Positions 1 through 8,886 of a stretch of 64,000 nt of DNA are shown here, piece after piece. Source of the stretch: an uncultured Litoreibacter sp. (lineage in GTDB: Bacteria; Pseudomonadota; Alphaproteobacteria; Rhodobacterales; Rhodobacteraceae). Numbering within the stretch: the stretch's first letter is position 1; each line of letters begins with the position of its first letter. Where the stretch lies: contig CANLQL010000001.1 in the NCBI GenBank assembly GCA_947493265.1, forward strand, positions 885,436 to 949,435, written 5' to 3'. Under the pieces are notes generated by a model. The model did not search any database and was not told where the DNA came from. It was given only the letters and a program-made list of their open reading frames with translations. Made by a program: the position numbers and the translations under genes.

Positions 1-2
1 AC

Positions 3-827
3 CCGGATCAAAAGCAGACGACCGAAACGCTTTATGATCCTGCTATTTCGGGCGAAGTCATGCGTCCATGGGACAGTTTCGCGATGGCGGAATACGGCGT
101 TGAGAAGGTGATCGCGCGCCGTGCTGCGCAAGAATTGCGCCATGGCATGACAGCTAATCTGGGTTTTGGGATCAGCGCGATGATCCCGCGCGTGCTTTTG
201 GAAGAAGGCCACCCCGATGCGGTGACATGGGCGATAGAACAAGGTGCCGTCGGGGGCGTGCCGCTAACGGGATTTGCGTTTGGATGTGCGTCCAATGCGG
301 ACGCATTTGTGCCATCGCCTCAACAGTTTATCTACTTTCAGGGTGCCGGTTTCGACATGTCGTTCCTGTCTTTCCTGGAGGTCGATATCGAAGGCAATGT
401 AAATGTCTCGAAGCTTGGTAAGAAACCCTATCTGACTGCCGGTTGTGGGGGGTTTGTCGACATCACAGCACGCGCCAAGAATATCGTATTTTCCGGCTGG
501 TTTGAGGCTGGCGCAAAGATCAATCTGACCGAAGACGCGGTGGAAATCGCAGCGCCCGGGAAATTCACCAAAATGGTGGATGAGGTCGAACACGTCACAT
601 TTTCCGGCCGCCGCGCCCGTGAACAAGGCCAAAACGTCATCTACGTGACGGAGCGTTGTGTCATTCGCCTGACCGGAAATGGGTTGCTTGCCACCGAAAT
701 CATGCCGGGGATTGATCCGCAGGACCATATCGTTGGCCCCTCAAAAGGTCGCGTTCAGGTGGCAGAAAATGCGACCGTTATGCCGAAGTCGCTGCTTTTG
801 GAAGCACCGATGGGGTTGGTGTTGTGA
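3..827 (+). CDS. Acyl-CoA:carboxylate CoA-transferase, C-terminal part (5' end outside window)
   Basis: The reading frame is open to the first base of the window, so the gene begins upstream and only its C-terminal ~275 residues are seen. The ATG at 60 is internal. The motif IEQGAVGGVP (Glu codon 237-239) matches the catalytic Glu region of family I CoA-transferases, in which a glutamyl-CoA thioester forms. What remains corresponds to the C-terminal (beta) half of the single-chain acetate/propionate/3-oxoacid type. It would activate a carboxylic acid as its CoA ester. It is the first visible gene of the catabolic operon and overlaps the crotonase by 4 bases (GTGA). The substrate cannot be told. 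Confidence 0.8.
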   Translation, partial: PDQKQTTETLYDPAISGEVMRPWDSFAMAEYGVEKVIARRAAQELRHGMTANLGFGISAMIPRVLLEEGHPDAVTWAIEQGAVGGVPLTGFAFGCASNADAFVPSPQQFIYFQGAGFDMSFLSFLEVDIEGNVNVSKLGKKPYLTAGCGGFVDITARAKNIVFSGWFEAGAKINLTEDAVEIAAPGKFTKMVDEVEHVTFSGRRAREQGQNVIYVTERCVIRLTGNGLLATEIMPGIDPQDHIVGPSKGRVQVAENATVMPKSLLLEAPMGLVL

Positions 828-1591
828 GCGAGGTCAGCTGCACTTACACGGGCGACATCGCCATCCTGACGCTCAGCAATGAAGCCAAGCTGAACGCGTT
901 GACAACGGACATGCTGCGCGGGCTTGAAGCACATCTGATCGATCTGGATCGTGCGACCGATGTGCGCGCTGTGATTGTAACCGGGGCGGGGACGCGCGCG
1001 TTTTGTTGTGGCGCAGACATCGCCGAATGGGGCGGGCTTTCTGCTGCAGACTTCGCCCGCAACTGGGTGCGTGACGGACACCGGGTGTTTGACCGTCTTG
1101 CGCGACTGTCAAAGCCCACAATCGGCGCTCTGAATGGACATGCCTTTGGTGGTGGTCTTGAGCTTGCCGCGTGTTGCGACATTCGGGTGATGAGCCCGAC
1201 AGCGACGCTGGCCTTGCCTGAGGCCAAGGTTGGGATCGTTCCCGGCTGGTCTGGAACGCAACGTCTGGCCCGACTGATCCCCGAACCTGCGTTGAAGGAA
1301 ATGGCGTTGTTTGGTCGCCGCCTCCCGGCAGAACGGGGGGTCGCGCTGGGTTTCGTGTCCGAGCTTTCAGAAGATGCGCTGACTGCCGCACAAGAGATCG
1401 CTTCGTCGCTGTCTGATGTCTCACCCCGCGCCAATGAATTGGCAAAAGCCATGATCCATGCGGCTGTTGGGGAAGACCGTGGTGCTGCCATTGAAGTTCT
1501 CGGCAGTGCTGCTGCCGCCGAAAGCGATGATCGCAACGAAGGGGTGCAAGCTTTTCTCGACAAGCGCGCCCCGAAATTTACTGGAAACTAG
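824..1591 (+). CDS. Enoyl-CoA hydratase/isomerase (crotonase superfamily)
   Basis: A 255-residue cytosolic crotonase-fold protein that would hydrate or isomerise an enoyl-CoA. The oxyanion-hole motif CCGADIAEW and the GHAFGGGLELAACCDI block are clear. Both usual hydratase glutamates are present, in GGLELA and in LPEAKVGIVPG, followed by the family's GTQRLARLI. This favours true hydratase activity over a degenerate member. It starts at a GTG that overlaps the CoA-transferase stop, so translation is probably coupled. It likely acts on the CoA ester made by the preceding enzyme. Confidence 0.88.
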   Translation: MSEVSCTYTGDIAILTLSNEAKLNALTTDMLRGLEAHLIDLDRATDVRAVIVTGAGTRAFCCGADIAEWGGLSAADFARNWVRDGHRVFDRLARLSKPTIGALNGHAFGGGLELAACCDIRVMSPTATLALPEAKVGIVPGWSGTQRLARLIPEPALKEMALFGRRLPAERGVALGFVSELSEDALTAAQEIASSLSDVSPRANELAKAMIHAAVGEDRGAAIEVLGSAAAAESDDRNEGVQAFLDKRAPKFTGN

Positions 1592-1595
1592 GCCC

Positions 1596-3116
1596 ATGAA
1601 AGATTTCGCGATCAACACTGCGATCGATTTCGACCTCCCTGCGCCCTTCATGGGGAGGCATTTAATTGCCGGGGCGTGGGTCGAAAGCGCGGAGACATTT
1701 GAGCGCCTGTCGCCCTCCCACGGTGTGGTGGTCAGTGTCTCCGCCGCCGGGGATGCCGATGTCACCGAACAGGCCATTCACGCGGCGCGGCAGGCTTTTG
1801 ATTCCGGGGAATGGAGCCGTGCCTCGGGCAAAGATCGCGCTGCGGTCTTGTTGAAAGTCGCTGATTTGATTGAGGCGAATGTGGACCGGATCGCGGTTCA
1901 GGAAACGTTGGAAAGCGGCAAGCCGATTTCGCAATCACGCGGCGAGGTTGGCGGTGCCGCTGATCTGTGGCGCTACGCAGCATCGCTTGCGCGCACCAGC
2001 CATGGTGACAGTCACAACACGTTGGGCAGCGATATGTTGGGTGTCGTTCTCAAGGAACCGATAGGCGTGGTGTCGATCATCACGCCGTGGAATTTCCCGT
2101 TCTGGATTTTGTCTCAGAAACTGCCGTTTGCGTTGGCGGCAGGGTGCGCAGTTGTGGTCAAACCGTCCGAGATGACCCCCTCTTCAACCGTGATGATGGG
2201 GGAGTTGTTGATCGAAGCGGGGCTTCCCGCCGGTGTGTGCAATATCGTGCTGGGGCATGGCCAGCCTGTGGGCAGTCTTATGGCGAACCACGACGCGGTC
2301 GACATGGTGACGTTCACTGGCTCAACAGCGGTCGGAAAGCTGATCACCCAATCTGCATCAAACACCCTCAAGAAGGTCGCGCTGGAGCTTGGTGGCAAGA
2401 ACCCACAGGTTATCTGCCCTGACGCGGATCTGGACAGCGCGGCGGATGCGGTGACGTTCGGCGTTTATTTCAACGTTGGTCAATGTTGCAATTCGTCTAG
2501 CCGGATCATCGTGCATGAAGACATCGCGGACGATTTCGTCGCGCGCGTCGTGGCGTTGTCGCGGAAGGTGAAATTCGGTGATCCGCTTGATCCTGACACG
2601 CAGGTTGGGGCCATTGTGACTTCGGATCATAATATCAAAATTGACAGCTACGTGCAGGAAGCGTTGGCCAACGGTGCAAAGCTGGAGCTTGGTGGCAAGG
2701 CACTTGCGGTCGGTGGATTGGTCGATCAATTCTACCAACCCACGGTTCTCAGCAATGTCAGCGCGGATATGGCGATCGCGCGCGAAGAAGTTTTTGGCCC
2801 GGTTCTGGTTGTGCTAACCTACCGCGACCTGGAGGAGGCAATCGCCCTCGTCAATGACAGCGAATACGGGTTGTCGGCTGGCATTTGGAGTGAGAATGTT
2901 CACACATGTCTGGAATTTGCCCGCCGGGTGGAAGCGGGCACCGTTTGGACGAATACATGGATGGACGGTTTTCCGGAGCTTGCTTTCGGAGGGGTAAAAC
3001 AGTCCGGGCAAGGTCGGGAGATTGGCCGCTACGGATATGACGAATTTCTTGAGGTGAAGTCCCTGGTGATGCGCGTTGGGCGCAGCCGGGAGCCTTGGGT
3101 ACAACAGGGCGTCTAA
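1596..3116 (+). CDS. NAD(P)-dependent aldehyde dehydrogenase
   Basis: A 506-residue aldehyde dehydrogenase oxidising an aldehyde to the acid. The ATG at 1596 was chosen because it lies 4 bases after the crotonase stop and gives the standard family length; the frame stays open upstream inside the crotonase gene. The cofactor-binding motif FTGSTAVGK is present. The general base is Glu264 in LELGGKN, and the nucleophile is Cys298 in GQCCNSSSR, 34 residues later as in the family. Overall it resembles betaine-aldehyde/succinate-semialdehyde-like members. In this operon it probably takes the aldehyde made by one of the GMC oxidoreductases. Confidence 0.9.
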   Translation: MKDFAINTAIDFDLPAPFMGRHLIAGAWVESAETFERLSPSHGVVVSVSAAGDADVTEQAIHAARQAFDSGEWSRASGKDRAAVLLKVADLIEANVDRIAVQETLESGKPISQSRGEVGGAADLWRYAASLARTSHGDSHNTLGSDMLGVVLKEPIGVVSIITPWNFPFWILSQKLPFALAAGCAVVVKPSEMTPSSTVMMGELLIEAGLPAGVCNIVLGHGQPVGSLMANHDAVDMVTFTGSTAVGKLITQSASNTLKKVALELGGKNPQVICPDADLDSAADAVTFGVYFNVGQCCNSSSRIIVHEDIADDFVARVVALSRKVKFGDPLDPDTQVGAIVTSDHNIKIDSYVQEALANGAKLELGGKALAVGGLVDQFYQPTVLSNVSADMAIAREEVFGPVLVVLTYRDLEEAIALVNDSEYGLSAGIWSENVHTCLEFARRVEAGTVWTNTWMDGFPELAFGGVKQSGQGREIGRYGYDEFLEVKSLVMRVGRSREPWVQQGV

Positions 3117-3158
3117 GACCGGCGTCAGAACACGAAAACGCAACTATGGGAGGATACC

Positions 3159-4418
3159 ATGCGTTCATTTTTGAAAACGAAGACAGCGATTGTACTCGCA
3201 CTGTCCGTAACGGCCGGGACTGCATCTGCAGACGGCCACGGGGGTGTAGAAGTCCTGCACTGGTGGACATCTGGCGGGGAAGCTGCAGCACTGAACGTGC
3301 TGAAAGAAGACCTTGAAGGCCAAGGCATTGGCTGGACCGACATGCCAGTTGCTGGCGGCGGCGGTGAGCAGGCGATGACCGTTCTGCGCGCCCGCGTAAC
3401 CGCAGGCAATGCACCAACAGCCGTACAAGGTTTGGGTTTTGACATCATCGACTGGGCAGAACAGGGCGCATTGGCGAACCTGAACGACGTTGCAGCGGCA
3501 GAAAACTGGGATGCTGTTATTCCGGCTGCCTTGCAGCGATTTGCCAAAGTGAACGGCGAATGGGTGTCGGCACCTGTCAACGTCCACTCCACCAACTGGG
3601 TCTGGGCAAACAAGTCTGTTCTGGATGCCAACGGGATTGCTGTTCCGGAAACATGGGATGATTTCGTTGCGGCCATGAGCACACTGAAAGCGGCTGGCAT
3701 CACACCGATCGCTCATGGTGGTCAGGCGTGGCAGGAAGCCACTGTTTTTGACGGTGTCGCAATGTCCGTTCTTGGGCCAGATGGCTACAAGGCTGCGTTT
3801 ATCGACCTGGACGAAAGCGTTCTGGGCGGCGACGGCATGAAAGAAGCCTTCGACCGCATGGCGCTGATCCGTGAAAATGTTGACGACAACTTCTCAGGCC
3901 GCGACTGGAACTTGGCTACATCCATGGTCATCAATGGCGAAGCCGGCTTCCAGATGATGGGTGACTGGGCGAAAGGTGAATTCCTCAATGCGGGCAAAGT
4001 CCCGGGCGAGGATTTCCTGTGCTTCCGTTTCCCAGGCACGTCCGAGCAGGTCACGTTTAACGCGGACCAGTTCATGATGTTTGACCAAGGCGGCGCTGTT
4101 TCTGATCAGCAAGCTGCATTGGCCACTGCGATCCTGTCGCCATCGTTCCAGTCTGCGTTCAACGTAGTCAAAGGGTCGGTACCGGCACGCACAGATGTTT
4201 CAGACGAGGCGTTTGATGCATGTGGCAAAAAAGGTATGGCCGATCTTGCCGCTGCTGCGTCTTCAGGCAACCTGTTTGGTTCCATGGCGCATGGTCACGC
4301 AAACCCGGCATCCGTCAAGAACGCGATCTATGACGTCGTAACAGCACATTTCAACGGTGAGTATGACAGCGCGACAGCTGTTGAAGAGCTCGTCGATGCG
4401 GTCTCGATCGCACAGTAA
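3159..4418 (+). CDS. Carbohydrate ABC transporter substrate-binding protein
   Basis: A 419-residue periplasmic binding protein of the extracellular solute-binding family 1 (glucose/mannose-binding-like). It has a Sec signal peptide ([20 protein letters not shown], cleavage near ASA-DG) and then [16 protein letters not shown], typical of sugar-binding members. A strong Shine-Dalgarno (GGGAGG, about 3150) precedes the ATG. It heads the importer block and is separated from the first permease by a stable hairpin that may raise its expression relative to the membrane genes. The neighbours are oxidoreductases and CoA enzymes, so the ligand may be a polyol, cyclitol or glycoside rather than a simple sugar. 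Confidence 0.88.
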   Translation: MRSFLKTKTAIVLALSVTAGTASADGHGGVEVLHWWTSGGEAAALNVLKEDLEGQGIGWTDMPVAGGGGEQAMTVLRARVTAGNAPTAVQGLGFDIIDWAEQGALANLNDVAAAENWDAVIPAALQRFAKVNGEWVSAPVNVHSTNWVWANKSVLDANGIAVPETWDDFVAAMSTLKAAGITPIAHGGQAWQEATVFDGVAMSVLGPDGYKAAFIDLDESVLGGDGMKEAFDRMALIRENVDDNFSGRDWNLATSMVINGEAGFQMMGDWAKGEFLNAGKVPGEDFLCFRFPGTSEQVTFNADQFMMFDQGGAVSDQQAALATAILSPSFQSAFNVVKGSVPARTDVSDEAFDACGKKGMADLAAAASSGNLFGSMAHGHANPASVKNAIYDVVTAHFNGEYDSATAVEELVDAVSIAQ

Positions 4419-4429
4419 ATGTATCTGGC

Positions 4430-4460
4430 CGGGGCGGCGCATCTTGCCGCCCCGTCTTTT
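4430..4460 (+). terminator. Intra-operon hairpin after the binding-protein gene
   Basis: A perfect 9-bp GC stem (4430-4438 with 4446-4454, loop GCATCTT) is followed by TCTTTT. It lies 12 bases after the binding-protein stop and 40 bases before the permease start. Such hairpins partially terminate or protect the upstream message, giving excess binding protein over permeases. Confidence 0.7.
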
Positions 4461-4500
4461 CTAACTGACCCCTGTTAAATTAGCCCAAGGAGGGTGCGTG

Positions 4501-5394
4501 ATGGCCATGTCTGCCAACGCGGATTTCAAGACCCGGCTCCAAACGTGGTTGCCCAAATTGGTGCTGTCACCATCGTTGGCCATGGTGTTGGTCTTCGTCT
4601 ACGGGTTCATCCTATTCTCGGTGTATCTGTCGTTCACTGACAGCCGTTTGCTGCCGTCTTTCGGATGGGTTGGCTGGGAAAATTACTCCAAACTATGGCG
4701 TCTCAGCCATTGGGAAATCTCCCTTAAGAATATGGGCGTTTTTGCCCTTCTTTATATCGGCATCTGTACGGTACTGGGCCTGAGCCTCGCGATTTTTCTT
4801 GATCAGAAGATCCGGGCGGAAGGCTTGATCCGAACGATCTACCTCTATCCGATGGCGCTTAGCTTTATCGTGACCGGGACCGCTTGGAAGTGGTTTCTGG
4901 ACCCCGGTATCGGGCTGGAAAACGTCATGCAAAGCTGGGGTTGGGTCAATTTCGAATTTGACTGGATCAAAAACAGAGATTTCGCGATCTACACAGTCGT
5001 TCTAGCCGCTGTTTGGCAGACCAGCGGGTTTGTCATGGCGATGTTCCTCGCGGGGCTGCGCGGGATCGACAATGAGATTCTCAAGGCGGCGCAAATGGAT
5101 GGGGCGTCGAATTGGAACCTGTACCGACGCATCATTATCCCGCAGCTGCGTCCTGCGTTTCTGTCCGCCTTCGTGATCCTGAGCCATTTGGCCATCAAGA
5201 CGTTTGATCTGGTGATTGCGCTGACCGGTGGCGGGCCTGGCCGCGCCACAGAGTTGCCCGCGACCTTCATGTATTCCTACACGTTTTCGCGCAACCAGAT
5301 GGGCATTGGTGCGGCGTCTGCGACGATCATGTTGATGACGATTGCAGCGATCATGATCCCCTACCTCTATGCTGAATTGCGGGAGAAAAAGTAA
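4501..5394 (+). CDS. ABC sugar transporter permease (UgpA/MalF type)
   Basis: A 297-residue inner-membrane permease with six predicted transmembrane segments. The EAA loop is recognisable (ILKAAQMDGASNWNLYRRIIIPQL), the contact site for the ATPase. The ATG at 4501 is preferred over the GTG at 4498 because the Shine-Dalgarno AAGGAGGG (4487-4494) then lies 6 bases away. It overlaps the next permease by one base (TAATG). It forms the membrane channel with the neighbouring permease. Confidence 0.9.
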   Translation: MAMSANADFKTRLQTWLPKLVLSPSLAMVLVFVYGFILFSVYLSFTDSRLLPSFGWVGWENYSKLWRLSHWEISLKNMGVFALLYIGICTVLGLSLAIFLDQKIRAEGLIRTIYLYPMALSFIVTGTAWKWFLDPGIGLENVMQSWGWVNFEFDWIKNRDFAIYTVVLAAVWQTSGFVMAMFLAGLRGIDNEILKAAQMDGASNWNLYRRIIIPQLRPAFLSAFVILSHLAIKTFDLVIALTGGGPGRATELPATFMYSYTFSRNQMGIGAASATIMLMTIAAIMIPYLYAELREKK

Positions 5395-6275
5395 TGTCCG
5401 TTGCCAGCCAAGATACCGCCATTCGCACCGGGCGCGTCACCCGCACACTGATCTATCTGGTGTTGCTGCTGTTTGCGCTGTTCTATCTGCTGCCGCTTTA
5501 CGTGATGGTGGTGAACTCAGTCAAACCGCTGAGTGAGATTACCGGCGGGGGTATGATGAACCTGCCGGAGGTCTTCACACTGGAGCCTTGGGCAAAAGCC
5601 TGGTCATCAGCCCAGATCGGGGTGGAGCCGACTGGCCTTGCGCCGTATTTCTGGAACTCGATCAAGATGGTGGTGCCTGCGGTGGCGATCTCAACCGTCC
5701 TGGGGGCGCTGAACGGCTATGTGCTGACAAAGTGGCGGTTCAAGTATGACACGATTGTTTTCGGCCTGATCCTGTTTGCCTGCTTCATCCCGTTTCAGAT
5801 CGTTCTGATCCCAATGGCAAAGATGCTGGGGATTATGGGTATTGCCGGGACGACATGGGGCTTGGTGCTGGTCCATGTGGTCTACGGCATCGGCTTCACG
5901 ACGCTTTATTTCCGAAACTACTACGCGGTTTTCCCGACCGAATTGATCCGCGCCGCCCAGATCGACGGGGCTGGATTTTTCCAGATTTTCTGGCGCATCC
6001 TTTTGCCGTCATCAGGACCTATCGCTGTGGTGTCGATCATCTGGCAGTTTACCAATATCTGGAATGACTTTCTGTTCGGCGCGTCTTTTGCTGGGGCGGA
6101 CAGTCAACCGATGACGGTTGCGCTCAACAATCTGGTGCAGGCCAGCCACGGTGTGAAGGAATATAACGTTCACTTCGCCGGCGCGATCCTGGCGGCACTT
6201 CCAACACTTCTCGTTTATATCGTCGCAGGCCGCTATTTTGTGCGTGGTTTGATGGCGGGATCAGTCAAAGGATAA
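5394..6275 (+). CDS. ABC sugar transporter permease (UgpE/MalG type)
   Basis: A 293-residue inner-membrane permease and the second half of the heterodimeric channel. An N-terminal membrane segment (LIYLVLLLFALFYLLPLYVM) is followed by a large periplasmic loop, as in MalG. The EAA motif is AAQIDGAGFFQIFWRILLP. The start overlaps the upstream permease stop by one base and the stop is 5 bases before the ATPase gene, consistent with co-translation. Confidence 0.9.
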   Translation: MSVASQDTAIRTGRVTRTLIYLVLLLFALFYLLPLYVMVVNSVKPLSEITGGGMMNLPEVFTLEPWAKAWSSAQIGVEPTGLAPYFWNSIKMVVPAVAISTVLGALNGYVLTKWRFKYDTIVFGLILFACFIPFQIVLIPMAKMLGIMGIAGTTWGLVLVHVVYGIGFTTLYFRNYYAVFPTELIRAAQIDGAGFFQIFWRILLPSSGPIAVVSIIWQFTNIWNDFLFGASFAGADSQPMTVALNNLVQASHGVKEYNVHFAGAILAALPTLLVYIVAGRYFVRGLMAGSVKG

Positions 6276-6280
6276 GACCG

Positions 6281-7393
6281 ATGGGCTTTCTCGAAATAGA
6301 CAACACCACAAAATCCTATGGCGCGGTTGAGGTTCTGCACAACGTCGACATATCCGTTGAAGAAGGGGAGTTTCTTGTCCTTGTAGGGCCGTCGGGATGT
6401 GGCAAATCCACGTTGTTGAACATGATCGCCGGGTTGGAGGATATCACCAGCGGTGAGATCAGGATCAAAGACAATCTGATGAACGGGGTCCATCCATCGA
6501 AACGCAATATCGCGATGGTGTTTCAATCCTACGCGCTTTATCCGAACATGACCGTCGGCCAAAACATCACCTTTGGTCTGGAAATGCACGGCGTCCCGAA
6601 AGCAGAACGGGACAAGGCGATGAACGATGTCGCCAACCTGCTGCAAATCGAACAGCTTCTGGATCGCAAACCGGGTGCGCTTTCCGGTGGGCAGCGCCAG
6701 CGTGTGGCGATGGGGCGCGCCTTGGTCCGTAACCCGGATGTGTTCTTGTTCGATGAACCACTGTCGAACCTTGATGCGAAACTGCGGGTCGATATGCGCA
6801 CCGAGATCAAGAAGCTGCACCACAAGCTTGGCACGACGATTGTTTACGTGACCCATGATCAGATCGAGGCGATGACCTTGTCCACCCGGATTGCCGTGAT
6901 GAATGGCGGGTATGTCCAGCAATTGGGAACGCCGCAGGAAATCTATGATGCACCTGCGAATATTTTCGTGGCGACCTTTATGGGATCGCCTGCGATGAAT
7001 GTCGTCCCGGCCAAGGTTGCAATGGCAAACGGGCGTCCGGTTGCGCATGTGAACTTGCATGACGGACAAGTGGCAGAGCTGCCTTTCAGCCAGGACAATC
7101 TGGCCGATTGGGCGGGCAAAGACATTCTTCTGGGTATTCGTCCTGAGACCATCACAGATGAAGATGCCGCTGACCGCAAATCCTCCAATATCGCGCATAT
7201 GACCAACCGGATCGTGGTCACGGAGCCTGCGGGCTCGGACACGTTCGTTACCATGAGCCTCGGCGGCAAAGATGTGATCGCGCGGATGCGCTCGGATGCG
7301 AATGTGGCACCGGGGGCAGACTTTATGTTCGCGGTGAATATGGAAAAAGCCGTGGCGTTTGATCCTGAAACCGAGGTTCGGATTGCACCTTAA
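6281..7393 (+). CDS. ABC sugar transporter ATP-binding protein (UgpC/MalK family)
   Basis: A 370-residue cytoplasmic ATPase energising the importer. Walker A is GPSGCGKST, the signature is LSGGQRQRVAMGRALVR, Walker B is VFLFDEPLSNLD, and the switch histidine is in VTHDQIEAMTLS. The C-terminal ~130 residues form the OB/TOBE regulatory domain of MalK-like ATPases, so it belongs to the carbohydrate-uptake group. Its stop overlaps the start of the next gene by one base (TAATG), tying the transporter to the oxidoreductases that follow. Confidence 0.93.
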   Translation: MGFLEIDNTTKSYGAVEVLHNVDISVEEGEFLVLVGPSGCGKSTLLNMIAGLEDITSGEIRIKDNLMNGVHPSKRNIAMVFQSYALYPNMTVGQNITFGLEMHGVPKAERDKAMNDVANLLQIEQLLDRKPGALSGGQRQRVAMGRALVRNPDVFLFDEPLSNLDAKLRVDMRTEIKKLHHKLGTTIVYVTHDQIEAMTLSTRIAVMNGGYVQQLGTPQEIYDAPANIFVATFMGSPAMNVVPAKVAMANGRPVAHVNLHDGQVAELPFSQDNLADWAGKDILLGIRPETITDEDAADRKSSNIAHMTNRIVVTEPAGSDTFVTMSLGGKDVIARMRSDANVAPGADFMFAVNMEKAVAFDPETEVRIAP

Positions 7394-8886
7394 TGGCCCC
7401 CGAAATCATCATAATCGGCTCTGGTATGGGCGGTGCGACTTTGGCCGCAGCGCTTGCCCCAACCGGGCGCAAGATCCTGATCCTGGAACGTGGCGACTTT
7501 CTGCGCCCCTCCCCGTTGGACAGGGATGAGGATGCCATTTTTGGCCGGGGTGCGTTCCGCCCGGATGAGGTTTGGTTGGATGGCTCGGACGCGCCGTTCA
7601 ATCCCGGCAACTACTACAATGTCGGCGGGAATTCGAAATTTTACGGGGCTGCGCTGATCCGGTACCGCGAAGCTGACTTCAAAGCGCAAGCGCATGACGG
7701 TGGAACAACCCCAGGTTGGCCCATCAGCTATGACACGCTTGAGCCAGACTATCAGGCCGCCGAAGACCTTTATGCGGTGCGCGGTGTCTTGGGCGAAGAT
7801 CCGACGGAGCCTGCGCATTCTGGCACTTACCGGTATGACCCGGTCCCTGACGAGCCTGACATCGCCGATCTGCGCAAACGATTGAAATCTGCAGGCCTAA
7901 GCCCTGCGACCATCCCACTTGGTGTCGATATTGATGCCTGGCTCAGCGCTGGGCAAACGACTTGGGACGCGTTTCCAAATACGTGTGGCGGCAAAATGGA
8001 CGCGGAAACCTGTGGTCTTCGGTTTGCCTTGTCACATGAGAATGTGGAGCTTCGCACTGGCTGCCGGGTGACGAAATTGCTTTCAGATGAAGTGGGACAG
8101 ATCACCAAGATCGTTCTGCGCCAGGGTAACCACACGCAGACACTTGCAGCGCCATTGATCGTTCTGGCGGCAGGTGCGGTGCAAACGGCGGCACTACTGC
8201 TGGCATCCGCCAATGACAACTGTCCGACAGGGCTCGCCAACCGGTCTGACCAAGTGGGTCGAAATTTCATGAACCACAATTGCTCTGCGGTGTTGGCGCT
8301 ACATCCGTTTCGACGCAACCGCGCGGTTTATCAAAAGACGCTGATGGTGAATGATTTCTACCTCGGATCAGGGGCAACACCGCCGCTGGGAAATATCCAA
8401 ATGTTGGGGAAGATCACCGGACCAATCCTTGCGGGAAACTCAAAATTGCCGCGGTGGATTGCACAGGAGATAGCCGCGCGCAGTTTCGATTTCTACGCCA
8501 TGTCAGAGGATCTTCCCAATCCCGATAGCCGCGTCACGTTAAAGGGCGATCAGATTAAGCTGGATTGGCAACGCTCCAATTGGGGGGCGCATCAGCGCCT
8601 TGTAGCTACGTTGAAAAAAGCGCTGCGTCGTGCCGGGTTTCCGATCGTCCTTGCGCAAGCCTTTGATCGTCGTACCCCGTCGCATCAATGTGGGACCGCG
8701 CGTATGGGATCTGATCCGGCAACGAGTGTCGTTGACCCGTTCTGCCGCAGTCATGACCACCCAAACCTGTTCGTCGTGGATGCATCGGTATTGCCCACGT
8801 CCGCTGCCGTGAACCCGGCGCTGACCATCGCAGCGCTGGCCTTGCGCGCAGGTCGCCATATCCATCAGACGGAGTTCGCGGCATGA
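7393..8886 (+). CDS. GMC-family FAD oxidoreductase
   Basis: A 497-residue flavoprotein of the glucose-methanol-choline family. The N-terminal Rossmann motif is IIIIGSGMGGATLAAALA, with an FAD-binding stretch around YYNVGGNSKFYGAALIRYR. The C-terminal domain has the paired active-site region (PSHQCGTARMGSDPATSVVDPFCR, then VVDASVLPTSAAVNPALTIAA). It would oxidise an alcohol or sugar hydroxyl using FAD. It is the first of two adjacent GMC enzymes that are only distantly alike and overlap by 4 bases. Its layout resembles the cellobiose/gluconate-dehydrogenase-like branch more than choline dehydrogenase. Confidence 0.87.
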   Translation: MAPEIIIIGSGMGGATLAAALAPTGRKILILERGDFLRPSPLDRDEDAIFGRGAFRPDEVWLDGSDAPFNPGNYYNVGGNSKFYGAALIRYREADFKAQAHDGGTTPGWPISYDTLEPDYQAAEDLYAVRGVLGEDPTEPAHSGTYRYDPVPDEPDIADLRKRLKSAGLSPATIPLGVDIDAWLSAGQTTWDAFPNTCGGKMDAETCGLRFALSHENVELRTGCRVTKLLSDEVGQITKIVLRQGNHTQTLAAPLIVLAAGAVQTAALLLASANDNCPTGLANRSDQVGRNFMNHNCSAVLALHPFRRNRAVYQKTLMVNDFYLGSGATPPLGNIQMLGKITGPILAGNSKLPRWIAQEIAARSFDFYAMSEDLPNPDSRVTLKGDQIKLDWQRSNWGAHQRLVATLKKALRRAGFPIVLAQAFDRRTPSHQCGTARMGSDPATSVVDPFCRSHDHPNLFVVDASVLPTSAAVNPALTIAALALRAGRHIHQTEFAA

